Of a stretch of DNA of 64,000 bases, positions 44,395 through 53,029 are shown piece by piece; positions within the stretch are counted from its first letter, which is position 1; each line of letters begins with the position of its first letter. The notes below the pieces were generated by a model. The model did no database searches. It worked only from the letters and a program-made list of their open reading frames with translations, and was not told where the DNA came from. A program made the position numbers and the translations under genes. This stretch comes from Flavobacterium defluvii (lineage in GTDB: Bacteria > Bacteroidota > Bacteroidia > Flavobacteriales > Flavobacteriaceae): assembly GCF_900129555.1 (NCBI RefSeq), contig NZ_FQWC01000002.1, positions 434,001 to 498,000 of the forward strand. The letters run 5' to 3'.

Positions 44395-44829
44395 CTATAT
44401 TCTGTTGTCTACAGCAAAAACAGTTTTTCCAATAGTAGAAAGCAGTAAAGCCGCCGCCGCACTTGTTAAAACCGAATAATCAAAAGGTGCTTTTAGCGAA
44501 ACGGATATTGCCATTGCCAGAGCAAAAAGCAGCATTAAAAAAGCAGTTCCCAAAGCTGCAATTCGTGTTTTAAAACCAAACAATAATAAAATAGACAATA
44601 TAACTTCGAAAAAGGTTGCAATTCCGCCCAATATTTCTGCAAAATCTTTACCTGCAAAAGGATTAAGCGTCTGCGTGTAAAGCACAAAGTTTTCCCAGTT
44701 TCCCCAGGCAACTCCATTTGAACCGGGAGCTCCCCAAAGTCCAAATCGGTCAGCAACTGCTGATAACATTGTAATTGCTAAAATTATTCTTAAAACCAAA
44801 CCTGCTTCTAATGTTGTTATATTTTTCAT
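44395..44829 (-). CDS. DoxX-family membrane protein
   Basis: A 144-residue protein with four membrane helices (about 10-28, 55-82, 87-105, 112-135). The stretch LILRIILAITMLSAVADRFGLWG and the helix ILGGIATFFEVILSILLLFGFKTR are typical of DoxX. Family members are linked to quinone or redox processes; the role here is unknown. Monocistronic on the minus strand, with an upstream spacer that also holds the third promoter module on the opposite strand. Confidence 0.85.
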   Translation of the reverse strand: MKNITTLEAGLVLRIILAITMLSAVADRFGLWGAPGSNGVAWGNWENFVLYTQTLNPFAGKDFAEILGGIATFFEVILSILLLFGFKTRIAALGTAFLMLLFALAMAISVSLKAPFDYSVLTSAAAALLLSTIGKTVFAVDNRI

Positions 44830-44930
44830 TCTGTGTATTATTTGTTTAACTGAGGATTAAATCTTTTTTATTAACGACATTCTAAGCTTCAAATTGTTTA
44901 AAAATTAGATTTGGGTCATATATTGATTAC

Positions 44931-44980
44931 AAAATCACTATTTCTAATGATTTTTAACATTAAATCCTGCTTTACCTTTG
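44931..44980 (+). promoter_or_regulatory. Shared promoter module, copy 3
   Basis: AAAATCACTA start, dyad TCACTA-TTTC-TAATGA (one mismatch), TACCTTTG at 44973-44980. No start codon follows at the expected distance; a structured non-coding stretch ending in a terminator does. Confidence 0.6.
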
Positions 44981-44986
44981 TCTGTG

Positions 44987-45100
44987 GATTTTTTGTTTTT
45001 TGTATAAGTTTTGAGGGACCTCAAAGCTTATAAAGTAAAGTTTTTAAAATAGTTTTTATTTTAAACAAAAAAGGGAACAGATTAATTCTGTTCCCTTTTT
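44987..45100 (+). ncRNA. Candidate small RNA (about 115 nt)
   Basis: The predicted transcript starts about six bases after TACCTTTG and ends at the hairpin 45067-45100. It has no ATG. It contains a small hairpin (TTTGAGG...CCTCAAA around 45010-45026) and an A/T-rich middle before the terminator stem. The evidence is a shared regulated promoter plus a terminator and no coding frame; expression is not shown. Confidence 0.4.
45067..45100. terminator. Bidirectional terminator
   Basis: AAAAGGGAACAGA and TCTGTTCCCTTTT arms with flanking A- and T-tracts. It lies 18 bases past the minus-strand hydrolase stop and also ends the candidate + strand RNA. Confidence 0.8.
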
Positions 45101-45117
45101 CATCGAGGTTTTGTTTC

Positions 45118-46167
45118 TTATTTTAATGTTGTTTTGATAACAATTGCAGCTTGCTGAATTGCAGTTTGAATTGCAGGAACATTTGAAATTGGATTTAAAA
45201 GTCCGTAATCGTGAATCAATCCGTTGTATCTTGTCAAAGTTACGGGAACTCCGGCTTCGTTTAATTTTCTGGCGTAAGCTTCACCTTCATCTCTTAAAAC
45301 ATCATTTTCGGCAGTTTGAACCAATGCAGGAGGTAAGTCTTTTAATTCTGCTAAACTAGCTTGTAATGGAGAAGCATATTTTTCTGTTCTTTTTGAAGCG
45401 TCTGGCAAGTAATTATCCCAAAACCATTTCATCATATTTTTAGTCAGGAAACGTCCGTTTGCATACAGGTTATAAGATTCAGTTTCAAAATTAGCATCGG
45501 TAACAGGCCATAATAAAACTTGTAATTTAATGTGCGGACCTTTTTTATCTTTTGCCATTAAAGTAATCGCAGCAGTCATATTTCCACCCACACTGTTTCC
45601 TACAACAGCAAGGTTTTTACCGTTTACACCAATTTCTTTTCCATTTTCGGCTACCCATTGAGTTGCAGCGTAAATTTCATTAATTGCAACAGGATATTGC
45701 GCTTCCGGTGAAGGTGTATAGTCCGGGAAAACTGCAACAGCACCGCTTTCTACAACCAAATCTCTAACAAGTCTTCTATGTGTAGGATAATCTCCTAAAA
45801 CCCATCCGCCGCCGTGAATAAAGATAAATACAGGAGCATTTGATTTAGCACCTTTAGGTTTTGTAATATGGATTTTTACTTTTAATCCGTTTTGAGAAAT
45901 TACTTTTTCAGATTCTTCGATTCCTGAATAATCAACCTGTACAGATTTTTGTGCACCAACCAAAACGTTACGTGCATCAGTAACAGATAGTTGTTCCAAA
46001 GGTTTTCCGTCTCCAGAATTTAAAGCGTTTAAAAAACCTCTCACTTCTGTAAAAATTTCCGGGTCGTTTTGCCCTTTATAAGGTCTTTCTTGTGCTGAAG
46101 CAAATGTGTTTACAATCAAAAATGCTGCAATAAATAAACTTTGTTTTAGTGTTTTAATAGTTTCCAT
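45118..46167 (-). CDS. Exported alpha/beta hydrolase (HSL/esterase type)
   Basis: A 349-residue enzyme with a signal peptide (about 1-26, ending FASAQ). The oxyanion motif HGGG lies at 118-121 and the nucleophile Ser192 in GNSVGG; the acid Asp is in ENDVLRDEGEAY and the His in GLIHDYGLL. This is the hormone-sensitive-lipase family of carboxylesterases. Secretion to the periplasm is predicted. A minus-strand TATCTTTG box (46205-46212 on the + strand as CAAAGATA) precedes it. The AraC-type gene immediately upstream on the same strand is a candidate regulator. Confidence 0.9.
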   Translation of the reverse strand: METIKTLKQSLFIAAFLIVNTFASAQERPYKGQNDPEIFTEVRGFLNALNSGDGKPLEQLSVTDARNVLVGAQKSVQVDYSGIEESEKVISQNGLKVKIHITKPKGAKSNAPVFIFIHGGGWVLGDYPTHRRLVRDLVVESGAVAVFPDYTPSPEAQYPVAINEIYAATQWVAENGKEIGVNGKNLAVVGNSVGGNMTAAITLMAKDKKGPHIKLQVLLWPVTDANFETESYNLYANGRFLTKNMMKWFWDNYLPDASKRTEKYASPLQASLAELKDLPPALVQTAENDVLRDEGEAYARKLNEAGVPVTLTRYNGLIHDYGLLNPISNVPAIQTAIQQAAIVIKTTLK

Positions 46168-46204
46168 ATCTTTTGTGTTTTTAATTATTTATAATTTGAT
46201 AGGA

Positions 46205-46212
46205 CAAAGATA
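46205..46212 (-). promoter_or_regulatory. -7 box of the hydrolase gene
   Basis: CAAAGATA on the + strand reads TATCTTTG on the minus strand, matching TAnnTTTG, 38 bases ahead of the ATG at 46167. No clear -33 element. Confidence 0.45.
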
Positions 46213-46249
46213 TGGCGCTTATAAAGCTCTAAAAATGGATAAAAGTCTA

Positions 46250-47116
46250 TTATAATTGTACATTTTTCCCTTGAAGGTATTTTTTCTTGAAATTCGATGG
46301 AGTATCGCCAACTTTATTGGTAAAAAGCCGGTTAAAATAAGCCGGATCTTCATATCCGAGTTGATAAGCAATCTCTTTTACGCTTAAAGAAGAATATCCC
46401 AAAAGACGTTTTGCTTCCAGAATAATCCGATCCTTAATAATATCATTTGGCTGAGAAAGTTCTAAACGATTGAATTTATTCGAAAGTGTTTTTGGAGCAA
46501 GTCCCAAAATATCTGCATAATCAGCAACTGTATGTTTGGTTCTGAAATGAATTTCGACCAGTCGGCTGAAATCTCTAAAAAAATCCATCTCTTTAGAAGG
46601 TTCATCGTTCAAAACACCCAATTGCTGTATTTTCCAGATTCGGGTTGCTTTAATAATAAGCTGTTTCAAATAAGTACGTATCATTTCTTCCTGCGAAGAA
46701 TCGGGCGCATCAAATTCCTGTTGAATCTGGTTAAAAATCCCTTCGACAAATAAAACCTCTTTTTCAGGTAAAGTTGTCATTGGCATTTCAAAAATATTAT
46801 TGAATAATAAACCATCACAGGCAACCTCGGCATCATGAATCTGCACACAATAAAAGTCACGGTTATAATACATAAAATATCCCTGTTTTTTTCCTTCTTT
46901 ATTTATCTGCAGATATTGATTGCTGTTTATAAAAAATAAAGATGGACTTAACGTTCTATAATGTTTAAAGTCAATCGTGATTTCATAATCTTCTGGCAGA
47001 TACAACACCTTAATATAAGTTTTATAATCATCACTATTAATTTCATCAACCGTTTCCTGATTTAAAATCAAAAATCCCAGTTTTTTATAATTCGATTCAA
47101 ATATTTGATGATTCAT
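46250..47116 (-). CDS. AraC-family transcriptional regulator
   Basis: A 288-residue regulator. The N-terminal half is a cupin-like effector domain; the C-terminal 100 residues hold two helix-turn-helix units (VADYADILGLAPKTLSNKFNRL, and SVKEIAYQLGYEDPAYFNRLFTNKVGDTPSNFKKKY). It is 82 bases upstream of the exported hydrolase and in the same direction, so it may activate it. Effector unknown. Confidence 0.92.
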   Translation of the reverse strand: MNHQIFESNYKKLGFLILNQETVDEINSDDYKTYIKVLYLPEDYEITIDFKHYRTLSPSLFFINSNQYLQINKEGKKQGYFMYYNRDFYCVQIHDAEVACDGLLFNNIFEMPMTTLPEKEVLFVEGIFNQIQQEFDAPDSSQEEMIRTYLKQLIIKATRIWKIQQLGVLNDEPSKEMDFFRDFSRLVEIHFRTKHTVADYADILGLAPKTLSNKFNRLELSQPNDIIKDRIILEAKRLLGYSSLSVKEIAYQLGYEDPAYFNRLFTNKVGDTPSNFKKKYLQGKNVQL

Positions 47117-47166
47117 TACGGTTTATTTTAGGTTTTGTATTTATTTTTTTTGGCAGAGCCATTATT

Positions 47167-47727
47167 TTAATTCGAAGTTATTTGCAGATGATCAAGTTTT
47201 TTTCCTACCAAAGTCTTTACGCCAACAACTTTAAAACCAAGTTTTAAATAAAGGTTTTTTGCCAGCGGATTATCTTCTTCAACCAATAATCCTAAAGTTT
47301 CTTTGTTTTTATGCACATATTCATCGATTAGAAATAAAAGCAATTTAGAACCAATTCCTTTTCCTTGTTGATTAGGATTTACACCCAATGAATCAATATA
47401 AAATTCTCCGCCGCGCGTTTCAAACTCAGGATCAAATTCCGGATTGTAATTTTTTCGAACATATTCTACAATTGGCTGACGTAAGGATTCTATGTCAGAT
47501 CCGTTATAGACATTTACTGCACCAATGATTTCGTTATTTTCTTCGGCCACAAAACAATTTTGATACGAATATTGATTATCTTTTTTTGAAACAAAATACT
47601 CCAGCAAATCTTTTGCGGCAGCATAATCTTTTTTTGAAATAAATTTATAAATAAGATCTTCCATTGCCAGTAATAATATAGGAGCAATTTGTTTAGAATC
47701 GGATATTTTGGCTTTTCGGATAATCAT
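47167..47727 (-). CDS. GNAT-family N-acetyltransferase
   Basis: A 186-residue enzyme with the acetyl-CoA binding motif A in LGVNPNQQGKGIGSKLLLFL and motif B in NPLAKNLYLKLGFKVVG. The N-terminus IIRKAKISDSKQI is the usual GNAT beginning. Substrate unknown. It lies 50 bases upstream of the AraC gene on the same strand; co-transcription is possible. Confidence 0.9.
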   Translation of the reverse strand: MIIRKAKISDSKQIAPILLLAMEDLIYKFISKKDYAAAKDLLEYFVSKKDNQYSYQNCFVAEENNEIIGAVNVYNGSDIESLRQPIVEYVRKNYNPEFDPEFETRGGEFYIDSLGVNPNQQGKGIGSKLLLFLIDEYVHKNKETLGLLVEEDNPLAKNLYLKLGFKVVGVKTLVGKKLDHLQITSN

Positions 47728-47760
47728 TTTGAGAAGTTTAATTTAGCAAATTTAAAGTTT

Positions 47761-47972
47761 TTTAAACACATAGGAACATAGTTTTTCTTTGTGTGTAAAG
47801 GCGTTTCACTTGTTTTAATGCACATAGCGATGTGTCTAAAGCTTTGTCAAAGTTCAAAACTATGTACAAAGGTGTCATCGAAAAATACATAAAGCTATGT
47901 GTGAAAAAACGAGTTTTTTTTTAATATCTCTTTTTCAAAAAATAAAAAAATCTATGTTTCTATGTGTTTAAA
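47761..47972. mobile_element. MITE-like element with TTTAAACACATAG ends
   Basis: Terminal inverted repeats of 21 bases (47761-47781 and 47952-47972; one mismatch) enclose 170 bases with further internal hairpins (CACATAGC/GCTATGTG). The right end is repeated exactly at 49215-49235. No coding frame; may be a non-autonomous element. Confidence 0.6.
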
Positions 47973-48037
47973 CAAAACTGCCGAATTTGTACCAATATAA
48001 AATAAAATTATACAAGTTTTAAGAAACAAACCACTCG

Positions 48038-48045
48038 TATCTTTG
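48038..48045 (+). promoter_or_regulatory. -7 box of the quinone-reductase-like gene
   Basis: TATCTTTG matching TAnnTTTG, 31 bases before the ATG at 48077. No strong -33 element. Confidence 0.5.
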
Positions 48046-48076
48046 TTAGTATAATTTAATCAAAATAAAAAAAACG

Positions 48077-49090
48077 ATGAAAGCAATAGGATTCAAATCA
48101 TCATTACCTATAGAAGAAAAAGACAGTTTTATTGAATTTGAAACTGCAAAACCAATACCCGGAGCGCACGATTTATTAGTAAAAATTGATGCCATTTCAG
48201 TAAATCCGGTTGATTTTAAAATTCGCCAGAGCAGTGCAAAAGATACAGTTATGGAAAATCCAAAAATCATTGGATGGGATGCTGTAGGAATTGTGCAGGC
48301 AGTTGGAGAAAAAGTAACATTGTTTGAAGTTGGCGATCCGGTTTATTATGCCGGAGATTTGACCAAACAAGGAAGCAATGCCGAATTTCAAATTATTGAT
48401 GAAAGAATTGTAGGCAATAAACCAACATCCTTAACCAATGCAGAGGCTGCGGCAATTCCGCTGACAGGATTAACAGCCTGGGAAATTTTGTTTGACAGAA
48501 TCAGAATTAATCCCGAAAAAGACAAAGGAAAATCAATTTTAATCATCGGAGGTGCCGGAGGTGTTGGTTCCATCGCCATTCAGCTATCAAAGAAAATCGC
48601 AGGTTTAACTGTTATTGCGACAGCTTCGAGACCAGAAACGATTGAATGGTGCAAAAAACAAGGTGCCGATTTTGTAGTCGATCATAAAAATTTAGTTACT
48701 TCGGTTCGAGAAGCTGGTTTTGAGCACGTAGATTTTATTTTGGATTTTGTTGACACGAATGCATATTGGGACATTATGGCTGAATTGATTAAGCCTCAGG
48801 GACATATTGCATCGATTACCGGAAGTGCAGAACCTGTTGTTTTAAACAAATTGAAAAGTAAAAGTGTTTCATTTTCATGGGAATTGATGTATACGCGTTC
48901 GATGTTTCAAACCGAAGATATGATCGAACAGCATCATATTTTAAATAAAATTGCCGATTTATTAGACGAGGGTGTTTTAAAAACAACTTTAAAAGAAACC
49001 TACAAAGGACTTACGGCTGAAAATCTTAAAAAAGCACACGAGCTTTTAGAATCAGGAAAAACGATTGGTAAAATTGCGATTAAGTTTTAA
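48077..49090 (+). CDS. Zinc-type alcohol dehydrogenase-like / quinone oxidoreductase
   Basis: A 337-residue medium-chain dehydrogenase/reductase. The GroES-like N-terminal half has VDFKIRQSS and IIGWDAVGIVQAVGE; the cofactor loop is GGAGGVGSIAIQLSK (about 155-170). Zinc-binding cysteines of true alcohol dehydrogenases are not seen, so this is the NAD(P)H quinone oxidoreductase / zeta-crystallin-like branch, often misnamed zinc-binding. Monocistronic; the CTTTGTCAAAG hairpin with a T-tract follows at 49121. Confidence 0.88.
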   Translation: MKAIGFKSSLPIEEKDSFIEFETAKPIPGAHDLLVKIDAISVNPVDFKIRQSSAKDTVMENPKIIGWDAVGIVQAVGEKVTLFEVGDPVYYAGDLTKQGSNAEFQIIDERIVGNKPTSLTNAEAAAIPLTGLTAWEILFDRIRINPEKDKGKSILIIGGAGGVGSIAIQLSKKIAGLTVIATASRPETIEWCKKQGADFVVDHKNLVTSVREAGFEHVDFILDFVDTNAYWDIMAELIKPQGHIASITGSAEPVVLNKLKSKSVSFSWELMYTRSMFQTEDMIEQHHILNKIADLLDEGVLKTTLKETYKGLTAENLKKAHELLESGKTIGKIAIKF

Positions 49091-49120
49091 AAACAGCTTT
49101 ATTTAATGTTTGAAGGTTAG

Positions 49121-49149
49121 CTTTGTCAAAGTTTTAAACTTTGACAAAG
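49121..49149 (+). terminator. CTTTGTCAAAG hairpin terminator
   Basis: Identical over 29 bases to 35061-35089; here a TTTTTT run follows, so it works as a terminator for the gene at 48077. Confidence 0.65.
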
Positions 49150-49295
49150 CTTTTTTGCGTTAAAGCTACTTAGAGCTTTAAGTATCGAAAGAACTCTTTC
49201 TCAGCAAAGAAAACCTATGTTTCTATGTGTTTAAAATTAATTGCATGCCAAAAGTTATAATAGTATTTTTGCGACCGAATGCCAAAACCTATTAC

Positions 49296-51500
49296 ATGCG
49301 ATTTTTACTTTTCTTTTCTATATTTATTCTTTCTTTTTCTGCACAATCACAAACAATTTCAGGAATTATAAAAGATGGAAGCGGAAAACCATTATCAGAT
49401 GTTTTGATTCGGGATTTGATTTCGAAAACCCACGCTCACAGTGATATAAATGGAAAATTTATTTTAGAAGAAACTAAAATCGACGACAGTCTTCAAATAT
49501 CCAAAGAGGGATTTATTACTCAGAAAATAAAACTTTTTTCTACTGATTTTCTTTCGATTCAATTAGAAGAAAAACCTTTTTTACTGGAAGAAGTTACAAT
49601 TACAAACAACCTGAAATATCTAAATACGATTTCAAAAATAGATTTAGAAATCCAGCCCATATCAAATTCTCAGGATCTACTGCGTAAAGTTCCGGGGCTT
49701 TTTATTGGCCAGCATGCGGGCGGGGGAAAGGCAGAACAGATTTTCCTGAGAGGTTTTGACTGTGATCACGGAACGGATATTAATGTTACGGTTGATGGAA
49801 TGCCGGTTAATATGGTTTCGCATGCACACGGACAAGGTTATGCCGATCTTCATTTTGTAATTCCGGAAACGGTTGATAATATAGATTTTGATAAAGGTTC
49901 ATATTTTGTTGATAAAGGCGATTTTACAACCGCAGGATTTGTGGGTTTTAATACCAAAAATGCTTTGCAAAATAGTTCCTTGTCTTTTGAAGGCGGGCAA
50001 TTTGATACTTTTCGTACCGTGGCTTTGTTTAATTTACTGAACAAAGAAAATCAGTCAGCATATTTTGCAGGAGAATATATGATGACCGATGGTTATTTTG
50101 ATGCACCGCAAAACTTTAACCGAATTAATTTGTTTGGAAAATATTCGGCTAAAATGAATAATGGTGATAAACTGGCGATTTTGGTTTCGCATTTTAAAAG
50201 TGAGTGGGATGCCAGCGGACAAATTCCGGATCGTGCTGTAAATGACGGAACAATTTCGCATTACGGCGCAATCGATCCAAACGAAGGCGGAAATACAGGA
50301 AGAACGAATTTTAACTTGCAATATTACGCCAAAATCGATGAAAACACGCATATTAAAAACAATGCTTATTTGAGCAAATATGATTTTGAATTGTATTCTA
50401 ATTTTACATTTTTTCTAAATGATCCTGTAAACGGAGATCAAATTAAACAAAAAGAAAATAGAACGATTGTAGGTTTTCAATCCGAATATAACGAGAGATT
50501 TAGCGACAAATGGCTTTTTAAACTTGGCGCAGGATTGCGAAACGATAATAATAAAGACGTTGAACTTTCGCATACATTAAATAGAAAAACGGTTTTAGAC
50601 TATTTAAGTTTAGGAAACATTAACCAAACAAATCTATTTGCTTATACCAGTTTTGATTTTACTTCTGGAAAATGGCTTATTAATTCCGGTATGCGTCTGG
50701 ATTATTTTAAGTTTGGATACGAAGATCAGCTGGCTGCGGTTTATACCAATCAAACCCAGACAAAAGCTATTATAAGCCCTAAACTGAATTTTCTGTATAC
50801 ACAAAATGACAACTTACAATATTTCTTAAAACTAGGAAAAGGATTCCACAGCAATGATACGCGCGTTGTGGCAGCGCAAAAAGGAGAAAAAATCCTTCCT
50901 GAAACTTACGGCGCCGATTTAGGAATTAACTGGAAACCGTTTCCACGAATGATCGTAAACTGTGCAGTGTGGTATTTGTATTTGGCGCAGGAATTTGTAT
51001 ATGTAGGAGATGAAGCGATTGTAGAGCCAGGCGGAAAAACAGAACGAAAAGGTTTTGATTTTGGTTTTAGATATCAGTTGACCAACTGGTTATTCTGGAA
51101 TACCGATTATACGTATACACACGCAAGATCAATCGACGAGCCAAAAGGAAATGATTATTTACCGCTGGCTCCGGTTCATACCTTAATGAACGGATTTTCT
51201 GTAAAAGATTTAAAAGGATTTTCAGGAAGTTTGAGAACGAGATTTTTGGGCGATCGACCGGCTAATGAAGATAATTCAGTTGTGGCAAAAGGATATTGCA
51301 TCACTGATTTTTCTGTGAACTATCAAATTAAGAAAGTTTCTATTGGCGTAAACATCGACAATATTTTTAATACAAAATGGAAAGAAACTCAATTCCTGAC
51401 AGAATCCCGTTTGGCAAACGAAGCTGATCCTGTAGAGGAAATTCATTTTACGGCAGGAACACCGTTTAATGCCAGATTGATTTTGAAATACAGCTGGTAG
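49296..51500 (+). CDS. TonB-dependent receptor with carboxypeptidase-like N-domain
   Basis: About 734 residues from the ATG at 49296 (MRFLLFFSIFILSFSAQSQ, a clean signal peptide); an in-frame ATG at 49227 is in repeat text. A carboxypeptidase-regulatory-like domain (20-95) leads to the plug (105-230), which has FLRGFDCDHGTDINVTVDG and a His-rich MPVNMVSHAHGQGYADLHF segment. The barrel ends LILKYSW. This RGFDxDHGTDI type is distinct from the two siderophore-type receptors in the window. The His-rich plug segment could suggest a metal, but the ligand is unknown. Next gene is a sugar dehydrogenase lipoprotein. Confidence 0.88.
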   Translation: MRFLLFFSIFILSFSAQSQTISGIIKDGSGKPLSDVLIRDLISKTHAHSDINGKFILEETKIDDSLQISKEGFITQKIKLFSTDFLSIQLEEKPFLLEEVTITNNLKYLNTISKIDLEIQPISNSQDLLRKVPGLFIGQHAGGGKAEQIFLRGFDCDHGTDINVTVDGMPVNMVSHAHGQGYADLHFVIPETVDNIDFDKGSYFVDKGDFTTAGFVGFNTKNALQNSSLSFEGGQFDTFRTVALFNLLNKENQSAYFAGEYMMTDGYFDAPQNFNRINLFGKYSAKMNNGDKLAILVSHFKSEWDASGQIPDRAVNDGTISHYGAIDPNEGGNTGRTNFNLQYYAKIDENTHIKNNAYLSKYDFELYSNFTFFLNDPVNGDQIKQKENRTIVGFQSEYNERFSDKWLFKLGAGLRNDNNKDVELSHTLNRKTVLDYLSLGNINQTNLFAYTSFDFTSGKWLINSGMRLDYFKFGYEDQLAAVYTNQTQTKAIISPKLNFLYTQNDNLQYFLKLGKGFHSNDTRVVAAQKGEKILPETYGADLGINWKPFPRMIVNCAVWYLYLAQEFVYVGDEAIVEPGGKTERKGFDFGFRYQLTNWLFWNTDYTYTHARSIDEPKGNDYLPLAPVHTLMNGFSVKDLKGFSGSLRTRFLGDRPANEDNSVVAKGYCITDFSVNYQIKKVSIGVNIDNIFNTKWKETQFLTESRLANEADPVEEIHFTAGTPFNARLILKYSW

Positions 51501-51645
51501 GATCTATATTGCTTAGGAACATCCCGTTGGTAGAAAAAATTTTTAAGCAGAATTCTGTAAGTCTTCCCTTAAATTGTATAAATTTTTTGAGTTTTTATTT
51601 TAGATATTTGGAGTTATAACCCAAATTAATTTAATAATAACTACT

Positions 51646-52872
51646 ATGAAAAATTTAAGATACTTTTTGATTCTTTCGAGTGCATTATTTGCTTTTAGCT
51701 GTAATAACGATGATACGCCCGAAAATGGGGGCGGAACTGTAACCGATCCTGTTGAAACTAATCCTGCAAATACACAATACAAACCTGCTTTTTCCGGACA
51801 AACCAGGATTAAAGGTATGACTACTGATACTGAATTTAAAGCAGAAATTATTACATCAGCACTAACAAGTCCGTGGGGTGTAAAAGCACTTCCTGACGGC
51901 CGGCTTTTGGTAACTCAAAAAACTACCGGAACATTACGAATTGTAACAGCTGCCGGAGTTGTGAGTGCACCTATTACGGGATTACCAGCTGTAAATCCTG
52001 CAAATCAAGGTGGTTTATTAGGTTTATGTCTTGATCCTGATTTTGCGTCAAACAGAATGATTTACTGGGTATTTTCGGAAGCAGTAACAGGCGGAAATAT
52101 TTCTTCTGTTGCTAAAGGAAGGTTATCAAACGATGAAAAGACTATCGAAAACGCAACCGTAATTTATCGTTCAAGTCCTGCAAATCCGAATGATTTACAT
52201 TATGGAGGAAGAATTCTTTTTGATCAGACAGGAAATCTTATTGTTAGTACCGGAGAACGTTCTGTATTGCAAACCAGACCTTTGGCACAATCTTTAACGG
52301 CAAGTCTTGGTAAAGTTATAAGAATTACAAAAGACGGACAAGCTGCTCCCGGAAACCCAGCTTTTGCCGGAGCTAATGCTTTGCCAGAAATTTATACATA
52401 CGGACATAGAAACCCCCAGGGGCTTGCTATGCATCCTGTTACGAAGGAAATTTGGCAAAGCGAACATGGACCAAGGGGAGGTGATGAAATTAACCGTTTA
52501 AAAGCCGGAGCAAATTATGGTTGGCCAACGATTACTTATGGAATTGAATATAGCGGACAGCCAATTGGTGATGCTATTCAGCAGAAAGAAGGAATGGAAC
52601 AGCCGGTTTATTATTGGGATCCGGTTATTTCGCCAAGCGGAATGACTTTTTACACAGGAAATCGTGTTCCAGAATGGGAAAATAATCTTTTCATAGGTTC
52701 ATTGAGCGTAACGCATATCGCAAGACTTGTTATCAAAGATAATAAAGTAGTGGGTGAAGAAAGATTACTGGCAGGCGAAGGTCAGCGTTTTAGAGATATT
52801 ACGCAAGGTGATGACGGCGCTTTGTATGCCGTTACAGATCAGGGAAGACTTTATAAAATCGATAAGAAATAA
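51646..52872 (+). CDS. PQQ-type sugar dehydrogenase lipoprotein
   Basis: A 408-residue lipoprotein: signal peptide with lipobox ALFAFSC, then a Gly/Thr-rich linker and a soluble aldose dehydrogenase beta-propeller (about 65-405). Motifs include SPWGVKALPDGRLLVTQ, GLLGLCLDPDF, LHYGGRILF, GHRNPQGLAMHP, SEHGPRGGDEINRL and GANYGWP, as in YliI/Asd. It oxidises aldoses if PQQ is available (family knowledge). The window also carries a second, much larger homologue at 30763. A palindromic terminator follows at 52912. Confidence 0.9.
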   Translation: MKNLRYFLILSSALFAFSCNNDDTPENGGGTVTDPVETNPANTQYKPAFSGQTRIKGMTTDTEFKAEIITSALTSPWGVKALPDGRLLVTQKTTGTLRIVTAAGVVSAPITGLPAVNPANQGGLLGLCLDPDFASNRMIYWVFSEAVTGGNISSVAKGRLSNDEKTIENATVIYRSSPANPNDLHYGGRILFDQTGNLIVSTGERSVLQTRPLAQSLTASLGKVIRITKDGQAAPGNPAFAGANALPEIYTYGHRNPQGLAMHPVTKEIWQSEHGPRGGDEINRLKAGANYGWPTITYGIEYSGQPIGDAIQQKEGMEQPVYYWDPVISPSGMTFYTGNRVPEWENNLFIGSLSVTHIARLVIKDNKVVGEERLLAGEGQRFRDITQGDDGALYAVTDQGRLYKIDKK

Positions 52873-52911
52873 TTATTAATTGTGGATTGTGAATTGTGAA
52901 TTCTTCATTTT

Positions 52912-52942
52912 AAAAAACGGTGCTTTGGTGCCGTTTTTTTTT
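52912..52942 (+). terminator. Rho-independent terminator
   Basis: AAAAAACGG and CCGTTTTTTT arms around TGCTTTGGTG, with T-tract, 40 bases past the stop at 52872. Confidence 0.7.
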
Positions 52943-53029
52943 GGTCGTTATTTTGTAAAACATTTTGGTGAATGTTATAAAATAAAATCAGTGTTTGTGA
53001 TTTAATTTTAATATCTAAATCAAATAGTT

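Noticed and set aside
49227..49295. Upstream start of the TonB receptor
   Set aside because: It lies partly in repeat text; the ATG at 49296 gives a clean signal peptide.
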